From assembly GCA_027489965.1 (NCBI GenBank), contig JAIXZA010000052.1, positions 1 through 64,000 of the forward strand: DNA of 64,000 nucleotides. The letters are read 5' to 3'. The position numbers and the translations under genes were made by a program. Shown in pieces: positions 17,655-26,872 of this stretch. The notes below the pieces were generated by a model. It made no database searches. It was not told the origin of the DNA and was given only the letters and a program-made list of their open reading frames with translations. Origin of the DNA: Verrucomicrobiaceae bacterium (GTDB taxonomy: Bacteria > Verrucomicrobiota > Verrucomicrobiia > Verrucomicrobiales > Verrucomicrobiaceae). Each line of letters starts with the position of its first letter. Within the stretch, counting starts at the first letter, position 1.

Positions 17655-20600
17655 AAATCTCTCTCCTCACGGCACTCATTGTCGTGCCGTTCTCTGCCAT
17701 GGCGCAGGTCAGCTACACTGGTGGCGCTTACTTTCAGAATTTCGACACGCTGCAAGGCACGACCAATAACACCACGGGTGTTGCTTGGACGAACAACTCG
17801 ACACTGGCAGGTTGGTATGCGAACCAAACGACGTATGGCTTAACCAATGGCACCATGGGGGGCACTGCGGCAACCTTCGACGGTGCCGCAACGGCAGCCA
17901 ATGTGGGTCTATTAAGCTTTGGTGCAGCGGCTGGCACGGATCGGGCACTGGGTTCTCGCGCAACTTCTAGCTTCGCCGCCACGACGAACATCTACTATGG
18001 AGTCCGATTGAAAAATGACACAACGCAGACGATCACATCATTTAGTGTAATGTTCACGGGTGAGCAGTGGCACAAGAATGGGGCGACTACAGTGCACACA
18101 CTACCGCTTCAGTATTTACTTGGTGCTACGGACATATCGACTGGGACTTGGACGTCGATTGCAACTTTTAGTTCACTCGTAAATACGGCAACGATTGCGA
18201 GTCTTGATGGCAATACTGCGGCGAATCGTCGTGGCATGGCTGGTAAAATTTCTGGTATCTCATGGGCACCGGGCACCGAGCTCTGGATTCGTGTGGCGGA
18301 CGGCAATGAATCAGGTAACGAGCAGGCGTTGGGCATCGATGACTTTGCTTTCGTGGCGGACGATGAGTCGGCAGTCTTTCTCAATGGCAATACGAGTTAC
18401 ATTTCGATGGGCTTCGGTGCTACGACGTCTTCCTTGAACACGAGCAGCTTCACCGTCGAATGTCGCTTCATGCGCACTGGCCCAGGGGTGACGGCTTCGA
18501 CAGGGACAGGAGGCATCACCACTGCGCTGCCACTGGTGGCGAAGGGCGTCGGTGAAGGCGATGGATCCAACCTCGATGCCAATTACTTTCTTGGTATTGA
18601 CAATGTCACAGGCAAACTGGTGGCAGATTTTGAACAGCAGAATGCGACCAATAACGGCACGGCATACCCTGCGGGGCAGAACTTCCCGGTCATTGGTTCC
18701 ACGGTGCTGCAAAGCGGCGTGTTCTATCATGTCGCCGCCACTTACGACACAGCCACGGCAGTTTGGAAGTTGTATGTGAATGGCATCGCTGAAACGACCA
18801 CCCAAACCCTCCCGACCTTCATCGGTGTTGCTCCGCGCAATGACAACATTCAGGGCCTCGGCATCGGCACCACGGTCAACTCATCCGGTGCTCGCGCTGG
18901 CTTCTTCCATGGGCTCATTGATGAAGCTCGCATCTGGAACTATGCACGCCCAGCGGCCGACATTCTGGCGAATGTGGATGTCGAAATCATGGCGGCCCCA
19001 GGGCTGTTAGCTCGCTATGGTCTCGATGAAGCGACCGGCACCACCGCTGCAGGCACCAATGCAGCGAGCACCGCGTCACCAGTCGGCACGCTTGCTGGGA
19101 CGGTGCTGCCTGTGTGGGTGAATGCGAAGTCTTTTGTCCCCAACCTTGCCCCCACCGTCACACTCGCGGCCCCGACTGCCGCCTACACCGGCATGGCACC
19201 TGCGACAGTTTCCTTAGCCGCGAATGCAGCAGATAGCGATGGTTCCGTGACGAAGGTCGAGTTCTTCCAAGGCAGCACAAAAGTGGGTGAAGATACGACT
19301 GCACCTTACACCTTTGATTGGTTCAGTGTAGCCGCCGGAACATACTCGCTGACTGCCAAAGCCACGGACAACAGCGGCGCAGCAACGACGTCAACAGCCG
19401 TCAGCATCACTGTCACACCAAACTCCAATCAAGCGCCCGTCATCACCGCGACATCACCTGCAACGGATGTCACCGGTATCGGCAGCAACACGACGCTGAA
19501 TGTCTCACTCAGTGACCCTGAGAACGATGCGCTGACGGTGACCTTTTATGGCCGCAAAACGACGGCTGCAGCTCCTGGAGCTGATTTCACGATTGCCACG
19601 CTTCCTGACACGCAGTTCTACTCGGAGAACCTGAGTAACAATGGTCGTGCAGCTACTTTCCATGCGCAGACGCAGTGGCTCGTCGATAATCGTGATGCGC
19701 TGAATCTCGCGTTTGTTAGCCACATGGGCGACATCGTGCAAAATGGCGATGCCATTCCTTCGGAGTGGACCGTGGCGGATGAGTCGATGAAGCGAATCGA
19801 GAACCAAGTGGCAACGCTGCGTGCTTACGGCATCCCCTGGGGCGCTGCACCGGGAAATCACGATCAAACGAGCATCGGCAACGCTGGTGGGGCGAATGTG
19901 TATTATAACAATCTATTCGGAGCCAGCCGTTACGCGGGTCGTAGCTACTGGGGCGGTAATCAATCGCTGACGAACAACAACAATAACTATCAGATCTTTA
20001 GCGCCAGCGGGCTGGATTTCATTATTCTGCATCTCGAGTACGATGCGCGGGCCGTCTCGAGCTATCAGGTCATTTTGGACTGGGCGGACGCGGTGATGAA
20101 GGCTTTCCCGAATCGCCGTGCCATCGTGACGAGTCACTGGATTGTTAACACGGGCAACCCAGCGAGCTTCAGCACGCAGGGCCAAGCCATCTATGACAAC
20201 CTGAAGGATAACCCGAATTTCTTCCTCATGCTTTGCGGCCATGTGGCTGGCGAAGGTCAGCGCAGTGACACCTTCCAGGGTCGCACAGTGCATAGCGTCC
20301 TTCAGGATTATCAAGGCCGCACCAATGGTGGCGACGGCTGGTTGCGTTACTTCACCTTCTCACCCGCTGCGAATACGATCAATGCCAAGACTTATCGCGT
20401 TTCGAATCCTGTGAATCCGGCCGCAGGCGCGTTTGAAACGGATGCCGACAGCCAGTTTACGCTGGCCTATAACATGCAAACTCCAGTTACGGACTGGGTT
20501 CCTCTCGGTACAGCTAATGTCGCTGCCGCAGGCACCAGTGCATCCTTGAACTGGACCGGACTGGAAACAGGTAGTTACTACGAATGGTATGCGAGTGTCA

Positions 20601-23600
20601 CCGACACGATTAACATTGCCAGCACGACGGCACGCCGCCTTAGCACGACAACCAATGCAGCCCCGAGCGTCGCCATCACCGCTCCGGCCAATAACACCAA
20701 CTTCACCGCTCCTGCGGCCTTCACGCTCACAGCGGATGCAGCTGACACAGATGGCAGCATCGCCCGCGTGGAGTTTTATCAAGGCACCACCAAGCTCGGC
20801 GAGGATACCACGGCTCCGTTTGAGCAAAACGTGGCCGGATTGCTCGTCGGCAATTATGCTTTCAGCGCCATAGCCGTGGACAACAGCGGCGCGACGACAC
20901 TTTCCAGCATCGTGAACGTCAGCGTGCTGGCGAGTGTGCCACCGACGGTGAGCATCACGGCACCTGCGGCCGCTGCGACCTTTGATGCGCTCGCTGCGAT
21001 CACTATCACGGCGGATGCAGCGGATGGCGACGGCAGCGTGACGCTGGTGGAGTTCTTCAATGGTGCCACAAAGCTCGGTGAAGATACCACGGCACCATAT
21101 TCCTATGACTGGACCGGTGTCATCAGCGGAAACTACTCGCTGACGGCCAAAGCGACTGACAATGCAGCCACAACGGCCACTTCGGCCACTGTGACGATCA
21201 GCGTGACCAATGCCGACAATACCGCGCCGACCGTGGCGATCACTTCGCCCTCCAATAACGCCGCTGTGGCTCCAGCGGTGCCGCTGACGCTGAATGCGGC
21301 TGCGAGCGACACGGATGGATTCATTGCAAAAGTGGAGTTCTTTGATGGAGCCACGCTCCTCGGTGAGGACACGACAGCGCCCTTCAGCTTCACCATTGCC
21401 TCGCTGGCCTCTGGTGCGCACACCTTCACCGCCAAGGCCACGGACAACGATGCAGGCACCACGACATCGAGCATCGTCAATGTGACCGGCGATCCGGCGC
21501 TGTGGGCCTATGCGCAAAACTTCGACAGCATGGCCAGTGGTACCGCGCCGCCGAGCGGCTGGTCGTTCTACGGTGTCTTCGGCGGTGCCAACTCGACCTT
21601 CACCGACAGCATCGCGATCACCACGGCCTCCGTCGTAGGCGGCACACTGAATAACACACTCATCGCCTCAACGACGATTCCCGCGACGACGGCGAGCAGC
21701 AACACCCAGGGCTATAATTTCGCCCTTGCCGCATCCCCCACAGATCGTGCTCTGGGCACTTCGCCGACGACGGGCCAACACATCGCGCTGCAGGTCAGTC
21801 TCACGAATCCCACCGGCACCCCGCTGAATGCGATCCGTCTCGGCTATGACATCCGCCGCTTCACCAGCGTGGCGACGGTGAACGAACTGCCGGGATACTT
21901 CGTCTTTTACAGCCTGGACAACGGCACGACGTGGAATGCCGCAAGTGGACTCAATCCATCAATTGCCACCGTGCCGAACACGGTCGGCGTCAGCACGATG
22001 GGGCCACAAACGATCTCTTTCGCGACGCCTTGGGTCGATGGTGCCACGCTGCTCATCCGCTGGATCGACGACAATGCCGTGGCGACCTCGCCCGACCAAA
22101 TCATCGGCCTTGATAACGTCAGCATCACACGTCCCATCGGCAATCCACCAACCGTGGCAGTTACGGCACCAGCTGTTTCTTATGTCGGTGATACGATCAA
22201 TCTCAACGCCACCGCAGCGGATAGCGACGGCAGCATCACCAAGGTGGAGTTTTATAACGGAGCGACCAAACTCGGCGAGGACACCACGGAGCCTTATGAA
22301 TATGCCTGGAGCGGTTTCACAGCGGCGACTTACAGCGTCACAGCACGGGCTACCGACAACGATAATAATACCACGGCTTCCAATGTGGCGATAGCTGTGG
22401 TCAATGCGGCTCCTGGCAGTGGCACGCTGACCCGCGGCCCGTATTTGAACATGCCAAACGACACTAGCATCGTCGTGCGCTGGCGCACGAGTCAGGCAGT
22501 GGTCGGCCGAGTGCGTTACGGCACCAGCAGCGACGCGTTGACACAGATCACGGATGAAGCAACGGTACAGACGAATCACGAAGTGCGACTCACTGGCCTC
22601 ACGCCTTACACGCGCTACTATTACAGCGTTGGCTCTGCTTTTGACACGCTCACACCTGAGGTAACCGATAGCACCTCTGTTCGCACGGCCGCCTTTACTA
22701 TTCCAGCTCCTACCGCAGCGGATTACACCTTCCGCACGGCTCCGACGCCTGGCACGGCGACGAGCACACGCATCTGGGTCGTGGGTGACTGCGGACGCGG
22801 CAGCGCTACACAAGCCGCAGGACGTGATGCCTACTACAACTGGATGGGTAGCCGCGTTCCTGACCTTAACCTCCAGCTCGGTGACAACGCCTACAACTCC
22901 GGTACCGATACGGAATACCAAACCGGCTACTTCGCCATGTATCCCACCATCTTCCGGAAGATGCCGCAGTGGTCATGTCTTGGAAATCACGACGCCAATA
23001 ACACCACTCCAGGCGGGGGCGGGCCTTACTCTTATCCTTACTTTGACATGTTCACCTTCCCCACGGCTGGTCAAGTCGGCGGCGTTGCCAGTGGCACAGA
23101 GCACTACTACAGCTTCGACTACGGCAACATCCACTTCATCTGCCTGGATTCGAATTCCTCCGTGCGGACCGTGGACAATGCTGCCACCGCCAGCGTCAAT
23201 GAAGACGGCCCGATGGCAGCTTGGCTCAGACAGGATCTCGCTAGCACCACGCGGACTTGGATCATCGCCTTCTTCCATCATCCGCCTTATTCGAAAGGTA
23301 GCCATGACAGCGACACCGAAGGCGCAATGGTGGAGATGCGCACGAACTTTAATCCGATCCTTGAAACAGGCGGCGTCGATCTCGTGCTCACTGGTCACAG
23401 TCATAACTATGAGCGAAGCGTGCTCCTTGATGGCAACTATGGTACCACTGGCACCCTGACCGCCGCGATGAGGAAAAACGCTGGCAACGGCAGCACCACA
23501 GGCTTTACCACCAGTGCGAACGGAGTTATCCGCAACGCCGCCAATGGCTTCACTGCTACCGCGACCGTCGCGGGAACTGTCATCTCGCCGAACGGAGCCT

Positions 23601-24283
23601 ACATGAAGCCTCTCACCGGTCCGCGTGATCATTTCGGAGCCGTCTATAACACTGCCGGCATGTCTGGTCAGGCTGATGCAGGTGCGATCAATCACAATGC
23701 CATGTACATTAGCTACACCCAAGTTGGCACCGTGAATCTCGACATCACCGGCAACACCCTCGTCGCTACCTTCATTCAATCCGACGGCAGCGCTCCAGAT
23801 AACTACACTATCGTCAAACAAGGTGCCGCCGATAGCGACGGCGATGGTCTCACCGATGAATTTGAGATCGCCAACGGACTCAATAGAAACAGCTCCTCTG
23901 ACTCCATTAGCGACAGTGATGGAGATGGCATCAGCAATCTGGTGGAATTTGCTTTTGGAACAAACCCAGGCACTAGCGACACCGGAAAACTTGAAGTTTC
24001 CAATGGTGTCATAACAAAGCGAGGTCAGCCTGACGTCAGCGTGACTAGCACAGCCAATGGTGTCGATTTTAAAGCAGCCTTCTGTCGCCGAAAAAATCAG
24101 TCCACAGCAGGTCTTACCTACACGGTTCAGTTCAGTTCAGATCTATCTACTTGGCAGTCAAACGTGGTTACTCCCACGATCGTAGCTGACGACGGCACTT
24201 ATCAGGTCGTCACCGTTCGTTATCCGTTTTTTGTTAATGGGCAGAAGGCGCGTTTTTTCCGAGTCTCTGTGACAACCAACTGA
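17651..24283 (+). CDS. Giant secreted protein with two metallophosphoesterase domains, LamG and Ig-like repeats
   Basis: The start is ATG 17651 (2210 residues), which gives a signal peptide MKISLLTALIVVPFSAMAQ. In order: a jelly-roll-like domain (20-235), LamG (237-470), Ig-like repeat (500-590), calcineurin-like phosphoesterase (about 642-980: PDTQFYSEN, HMGDIVQNGD, PGNHDQ, TSHW, LCGHVAG), Ig repeats at about 1003, 1097 and 1193, a second jelly-roll (1280-1495), another Ig repeat (about 1500), a fibronectin-like domain plus purple-acid-phosphatase-type phosphoesterase (about 1590-1920: VVGDCGRGS, LQLGDNAYNSG, LGNHDANN, FFHHPPYSKGSHD, LTGHSHNYER), and a calcium-binding DSDGDG...NLVEFAFGTNP segment with a terminal beta domain. 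Both metal sites look complete. It should hydrolyse phosphoesters outside the cell or on its surface. Substrates are unknown; domain order was judged by eye. Confidence 0.85.
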   Translation: MKISLLTALIVVPFSAMAQVSYTGGAYFQNFDTLQGTTNNTTGVAWTNNSTLAGWYANQTTYGLTNGTMGGTAATFDGAATAANVGLLSFGAAAGTDRALGSRATSSFAATTNIYYGVRLKNDTTQTITSFSVMFTGEQWHKNGATTVHTLPLQYLLGATDISTGTWTSIATFSSLVNTATIASLDGNTAANRRGMAGKISGISWAPGTELWIRVADGNESGNEQALGIDDFAFVADDESAVFLNGNTSYISMGFGATTSSLNTSSFTVECRFMRTGPGVTASTGTGGITTALPLVAKGVGEGDGSNLDANYFLGIDNVTGKLVADFEQQNATNNGTAYPAGQNFPVIGSTVLQSGVFYHVAATYDTATAVWKLYVNGIAETTTQTLPTFIGVAPRNDNIQGLGIGTTVNSSGARAGFFHGLIDEARIWNYARPAADILANVDVEIMAAPGLLARYGLDEATGTTAAGTNAASTASPVGTLAGTVLPVWVNAKSFVPNLAPTVTLAAPTAAYTGMAPATVSLAANAADSDGSVTKVEFFQGSTKVGEDTTAPYTFDWFSVAAGTYSLTAKATDNSGAATTSTAVSITVTPNSNQAPVITATSPATDVTGIGSNTTLNVSLSDPENDALTVTFYGRKTTAAAPGADFTIATLPDTQFYSENLSNNGRAATFHAQTQWLVDNRDALNLAFVSHMGDIVQNGDAIPSEWTVADESMKRIENQVATLRAYGIPWGAAPGNHDQTSIGNAGGANVYYNNLFGASRYAGRSYWGGNQSLTNNNNNYQIFSASGLDFIILHLEYDARAVSSYQVILDWADAVMKAFPNRRAIVTSHWIVNTGNPASFSTQGQAIYDNLKDNPNFFLMLCGHVAGEGQRSDTFQGRTVHSVLQDYQGRTNGGDGWLRYFTFSPAANTINAKTYRVSNPVNPAAGAFETDADSQFTLAYNMQTPVTDWVPLGTANVAAAGTSASLNWTGLETGSYYEWYASVTDTINIASTTARRLSTTTNAAPSVAITAPANNTNFTAPAAFTLTADAADTDGSIARVEFYQGTTKLGEDTTAPFEQNVAGLLVGNYAFSAIAVDNSGATTLSSIVNVSVLASVPPTVSITAPAAAATFDALAAITITADAADGDGSVTLVEFFNGATKLGEDTTAPYSYDWTGVISGNYSLTAKATDNAATTATSATVTISVTNADNTAPTVAITSPSNNAAVAPAVPLTLNAAASDTDGFIAKVEFFDGATLLGEDTTAPFSFTIASLASGAHTFTAKATDNDAGTTTSSIVNVTGDPALWAYAQNFDSMASGTAPPSGWSFYGVFGGANSTFTDSIAITTASVVGGTLNNTLIASTTIPATTASSNTQGYNFALAASPTDRALGTSPTTGQHIALQVSLTNPTGTPLNAIRLGYDIRRFTSVATVNELPGYFVFYSLDNGTTWNAASGLNPSIATVPNTVGVSTMGPQTISFATPWVDGATLLIRWIDDNAVATSPDQIIGLDNVSITRPIGNPPTVAVTAPAVSYVGDTINLNATAADSDGSITKVEFYNGATKLGEDTTEPYEYAWSGFTAATYSVTARATDNDNNTTASNVAIAVVNAAPGSGTLTRGPYLNMPNDTSIVVRWRTSQAVVGRVRYGTSSDALTQITDEATVQTNHEVRLTGLTPYTRYYYSVGSAFDTLTPEVTDSTSVRTAAFTIPAPTAADYTFRTAPTPGTATSTRIWVVGDCGRGSATQAAGRDAYYNWMGSRVPDLNLQLGDNAYNSGTDTEYQTGYFAMYPTIFRKMPQWSCLGNHDANNTTPGGGGPYSYPYFDMFTFPTAGQVGGVASGTEHYYSFDYGNIHFICLDSNSSVRTVDNAATASVNEDGPMAAWLRQDLASTTRTWIIAFFHHPPYSKGSHDSDTEGAMVEMRTNFNPILETGGVDLVLTGHSHNYERSVLLDGNYGTTGTLTAAMRKNAGNGSTTGFTTSANGVIRNAANGFTATATVAGTVISPNGAYMKPLTGPRDHFGAVYNTAGMSGQADAGAINHNAMYISYTQVGTVNLDITGNTLVATFIQSDGSAPDNYTIVKQGAADSDGDGLTDEFEIANGLNRNSSSDSISDSDGDGISNLVEFAFGTNPGTSDTGKLEVSNGVITKRGQPDVSVTSTANGVDFKAAFCRRKNQSTAGLTYTVQFSSDLSTWQSNVVTPTIVADDGTYQVVTVRYPFFVNGQKARFFRVSVTTN

Positions 24284-24301
24284 TTTCCCAACCATTTACT
24301 T

Positions 24302-24910
24302 ATGAAAAGACTTATTTACCTTATCATTGGATTGGCTGTCTATTCGCAGGATTCAGCACAGGCAGCCCTTGTTTACAGTGGCCTACTGAACATTGTCATC
24401 CCCACGACTTTTGAAGGCGCCTATATCAATCTTGATAATGGTGCAGTCAGTGGATCAGCGTTCACGGGCTGGGATATGAACCCTTTCTTTGGGGGCACAG
24501 GTGTGGCCAATAACACTAACTTTCAACCCGTCCGAATTGGCACAGGAAATTCAGATCCTGCCCTGCGCTTTTACTCTGGAGAGCTTGTCAGTAGCGCACA
24601 GACGTTTTCGAGTGGCTTTGGTGGGTTCGGTGATCCCGTCTCCCATTTAGGTAGTGGATTAAATCAGTTTACTGTCGGCAGTGAAGGCTATCTAGGTTTT
24701 CGTTTCACAACCGATACCTCTGCTGGCCCCTATTATGGTTGGGTGCGCGCGACCTTCACGAATAACACCTCTGTCGGAGTGATTCACGATTGGGCATATG
24801 ATGATAGTGGTAGCTCCATCACCGTAGGCTCTGTCCCTGAGCCGTCGCGTGCGATGCTGTTATTTGTCGGCTTTGTCACGTTGATCAGCTGTCGTCGTCG
24901 CAGAAAGTAA
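24302..24910 (+). CDS. PEP-CTERM protein of unknown function
   Basis: 202 residues with a signal peptide (about 1-22) and a mature domain rich in Gly, Ser, Thr and Asn, including YLGFRFTTDTSAGPYYGWVRATF, a beta-rich segment seen in many PEP-CTERM proteins. It ends with the sorting signal VPEPSRAMLL, a membrane segment and CRRRRK. Exosortase would cut at the PEP motif and attach the protein to extracellular polymer; no exosortase gene is in this window. It lies 18 bp after the giant phosphoesterase and 24 bp before btaA on the same strand, so it may be in the same transcript. Confidence 0.8.
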   Translation: MKRLIYLIIGLAVYSQDSAQAALVYSGLLNIVIPTTFEGAYINLDNGAVSGSAFTGWDMNPFFGGTGVANNTNFQPVRIGTGNSDPALRFYSGELVSSAQTFSSGFGGFGDPVSHLGSGLNQFTVGSEGYLGFRFTTDTSAGPYYGWVRATFTNNTSVGVIHDWAYDDSGSSITVGSVPEPSRAMLLFVGFVTLISCRRRRK

Positions 24911-24934
24911 GCTAATCGAGGCTTCTATTCGTCT

Positions 24935-26125
24935 ATGACACAGTTGCTCCAACAAGCCAAAGCACCCACGAAGTTAAAAGCTGCACACGACAAGCTCTTT
25001 CAGCATGTTCACGGCTCAAATTTAATTTACAATTGCGCTTGGGAAGATCCACGAATCGACCGTGAGCTCATGCAGCTAGATGCTGATAGCACGGTGGTTA
25101 TGATCACCAGCGCGGGCTGTAATTCGCTGGACTATCTTCTTGATAATCCAGCTCAAATTCATGCCATTGATGTGAATCATCGTCAAAATGCGTTGTTGGA
25201 ACTGAAAATGGCACTCATTAAACGAAATGAGTTTGATGATCTTTTTGAGATGTTCGGCATTGGCTCGCACATGGATTACACGGCAATCTATCAAAGTGTG
25301 CGCGCTCAGCTCAGCGAATCAGCGCAGGGCTTTTGGGATCGTCGTATTGGATTCTTCAATCCGAAGAGTTTGAAAAAGTCTTTCTACTATCATGGCACAT
25401 CAGGCGTCGCCGCATGGGTGATGGGGAATGCCTTGTTCCGTCTGCGACCAAACATCAAAAACTTTGCCGTTTGTTTGTTGGATGCCAAATCTTTGGAGGA
25501 ACAACGTCAGGCGTATGAACTGATTGAAGGAGAAATTTGGGGCAAGTTCACCAATTGGCTGATTCGGCAGCCAGCTTTGATGACGCTGCTTGGCGTTCCT
25601 CGTCCACAGATCAAACTCATTGAAGATTCTTACCCTGGCGGACTTACGGGTTATGTGAAGGACAAATTGAAGCATGTGATGACCGATTTGCCAATTGAGG
25701 ACAATTACTTCTGGCGTGTCTATATCACTGGTTCATATACCCTGAACTGCTGTCCAAACTACCTTCGCAGTGAGAACCAAGGCGTCTTGCGTGAACGCAT
25801 GGATCGTCTCAAACCTTACACAGGCACAGTCGCTAACTTTTTGCGTGAAAATCCTGGGTTCTACTCTCACTACGTCTTGTTAGATCATCAGGATTGGCTT
25901 GCCTGGAATGATCCTGTGGCGCTGCGTGAAGAATGGGATCTGATTCTAGCAAATAGCCGCCCGGGAACGAAGATTTTGATGCGGTCCGCGGGCTTGGATC
26001 TGAGCTTTGTTCCCGATGAAATTCGCGCACGCCTACGCTTCCAAACGGAGCGGACCGAGGCCCTGCATCAACTCGATCGCGTGGGCACTTATGGCAGCAC
26101 TCACTTTGCGGAAGTCCTCGCATGA
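24935..26125 (+). CDS. btaA: BtaA: S-adenosylmethionine:diacylglycerol 3-amino-3-carboxypropyltransferase
   Basis: A 396-residue DUF3419 protein, close to the length of characterised bacterial BtaA (about 410). The N-terminus has LFQHVHGSNLIYNCAWEDPRID; a Rossmann-like SAM site reads VVMITSAGCNSLDYLL then IHAIDVNHRQNALLELK, and NYFWRVYITGSYT and NCCPNYLR follow in the family order. BtaA transfers the 3-amino-3-carboxypropyl group of SAM to diacylglycerol, the first step of the betaine lipid DGTS. The methyltransferase gene btaB follows with a 4-bp ATGA overlap. In other bacteria the pair is induced by phosphate limitation so that phospholipid can be replaced; the phosphoesterase genes on both sides support that here. 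Confidence 0.88.
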   Translation: MTQLLQQAKAPTKLKAAHDKLFQHVHGSNLIYNCAWEDPRIDRELMQLDADSTVVMITSAGCNSLDYLLDNPAQIHAIDVNHRQNALLELKMALIKRNEFDDLFEMFGIGSHMDYTAIYQSVRAQLSESAQGFWDRRIGFFNPKSLKKSFYYHGTSGVAAWVMGNALFRLRPNIKNFAVCLLDAKSLEEQRQAYELIEGEIWGKFTNWLIRQPALMTLLGVPRPQIKLIEDSYPGGLTGYVKDKLKHVMTDLPIEDNYFWRVYITGSYTLNCCPNYLRSENQGVLRERMDRLKPYTGTVANFLRENPGFYSHYVLLDHQDWLAWNDPVALREEWDLILANSRPGTKILMRSAGLDLSFVPDEIRARLRFQTERTEALHQLDRVGTYGSTHFAEVLA

Positions 26126-26730
26126 TTGCCACCTCTCCTGAAGCCGCTTTGCAGGCTTATTATGCGCTGCACTCAAAAATCTATGATGCTACACGCTGGA
26201 GCTTTTTGTTTGGACGCGAGCGCATCCTGCATCGCATCGCGGCCATAAATAGCCCCAAGCGTATTTTAGAAGTCGGCTGTGGTACAGGCCGGAATTTGTT
26301 GAGCCTGCGTCGTAGGTTCCCGTTGGCTGAGATTACTGGAGTGGATCTTTCTTCTGACATGCTGCAAGTGGCGCAACAAAAAGTCCGCAGTGTTACATTG
26401 CTTCAGCAATCCTATGATAAGCCAGTCAGTGGCGACTTTGATCTTGTTCTCTGTTCCTATGCCCTAACCATGTTTAATCCGGGATGGGATACGGCAATTC
26501 GAGCGGCTGCTCTAGACTTGCGTGAAGGTGGGCTCATGAGTGTCGTGGATTTTTCGCATAGTCAGTCTGGTATGTTTCGGCGCTGGATGAGCGTTAATCA
26601 TGTGCGCATGGAGAGTCATCTTTGGCCCCTTCTGCGCTCAGAGTTCACAGCACTAGTCGATAGTCGTCATGCAGCTTATACAGGTCTTTGGCACTACGGC
26701 ATGTTCATTGGTCAGAAAAAGCAATCTTAG
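26122..26730 (+). CDS. btaB: BtaB: N-methyltransferase of betaine lipid synthesis
   Basis: A 202-residue class I SAM-dependent methyltransferase. Motif I is ILEVGCGTGRNLLSLRRRFP, motif II EITGVDLSSDMLQVA, and DLVLCSYALTMF and LREGGLMSVVDF follow as motifs IV and post-IV. It is translationally coupled to btaA (ATGA at 26122-26125). BtaB methylates the amino group of diacylglycerylhomoserine three times to give DGTS. Length and gene order match known btaAB pairs. The functional call depends mainly on that linkage, since the fold alone is generic. Confidence 0.85.
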   Translation: MIATSPEAALQAYYALHSKIYDATRWSFLFGRERILHRIAAINSPKRILEVGCGTGRNLLSLRRRFPLAEITGVDLSSDMLQVAQQKVRSVTLLQQSYDKPVSGDFDLVLCSYALTMFNPGWDTAIRAAALDLREGGLMSVVDFSHSQSGMFRRWMSVNHVRMESHLWPLLRSEFTALVDSRHAAYTGLWHYGMFIGQKKQS

Positions 26731-26760
26731 TTTGGCTGAGTCTAGAGGGATCCTGTGTAA

Positions 26761-26829
26761 TGATTTAATGTGACGATCTGAACACGCAGAGCGTTACATT
26801 AAATCATGTGACATAACAGGCAGTGACGA
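26761..26829 (+). promoter_or_regulatory. Regulatory element: 15-bp spaced GTTACAT/GTGACAT half-sites and a 14-bp dyad
   Basis: GTTACAT (26793), GTGACAT (26808) and GTGACGA (26823) start exactly 15 bp apart. In addition TGATTTAATGTGAC (26761-26774) is an inverted copy of GTTACATTAAATCA (26793-26806) with one mismatch, across an 18-bp spacer. The group ends 43 bp before ATG 26873. The GTTACAT-N8-GTGAC arrangement is repeated upstream of three other units (see 48859, 49117 and 63294). The sense orientation and promoter-proximal position suggest a binding site for a tandem-binding regulator. A hairpin terminator for btaB is an alternative for the dyad, but there is no U tract. Confidence 0.6.
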
Positions 26830-26872
26830 ATGATTCACGCGGTATGAAATGCAGATGATGGAGAGACAGTGA

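Noticed and set aside
20360..21517. 385-codon minus-strand frame inside the first giant gene
   Set aside because: Antisense of Ig-like repeats with biased codon use; Arg/Gly/His-rich product without domains.
19150..22400. Internal repeats of the first giant gene as a tandem DNA repeat
   Set aside because: Similarity is at protein level (Ig-like domains with EDTTAPY motifs) and the DNA copies are diverged; explained by domain duplication.
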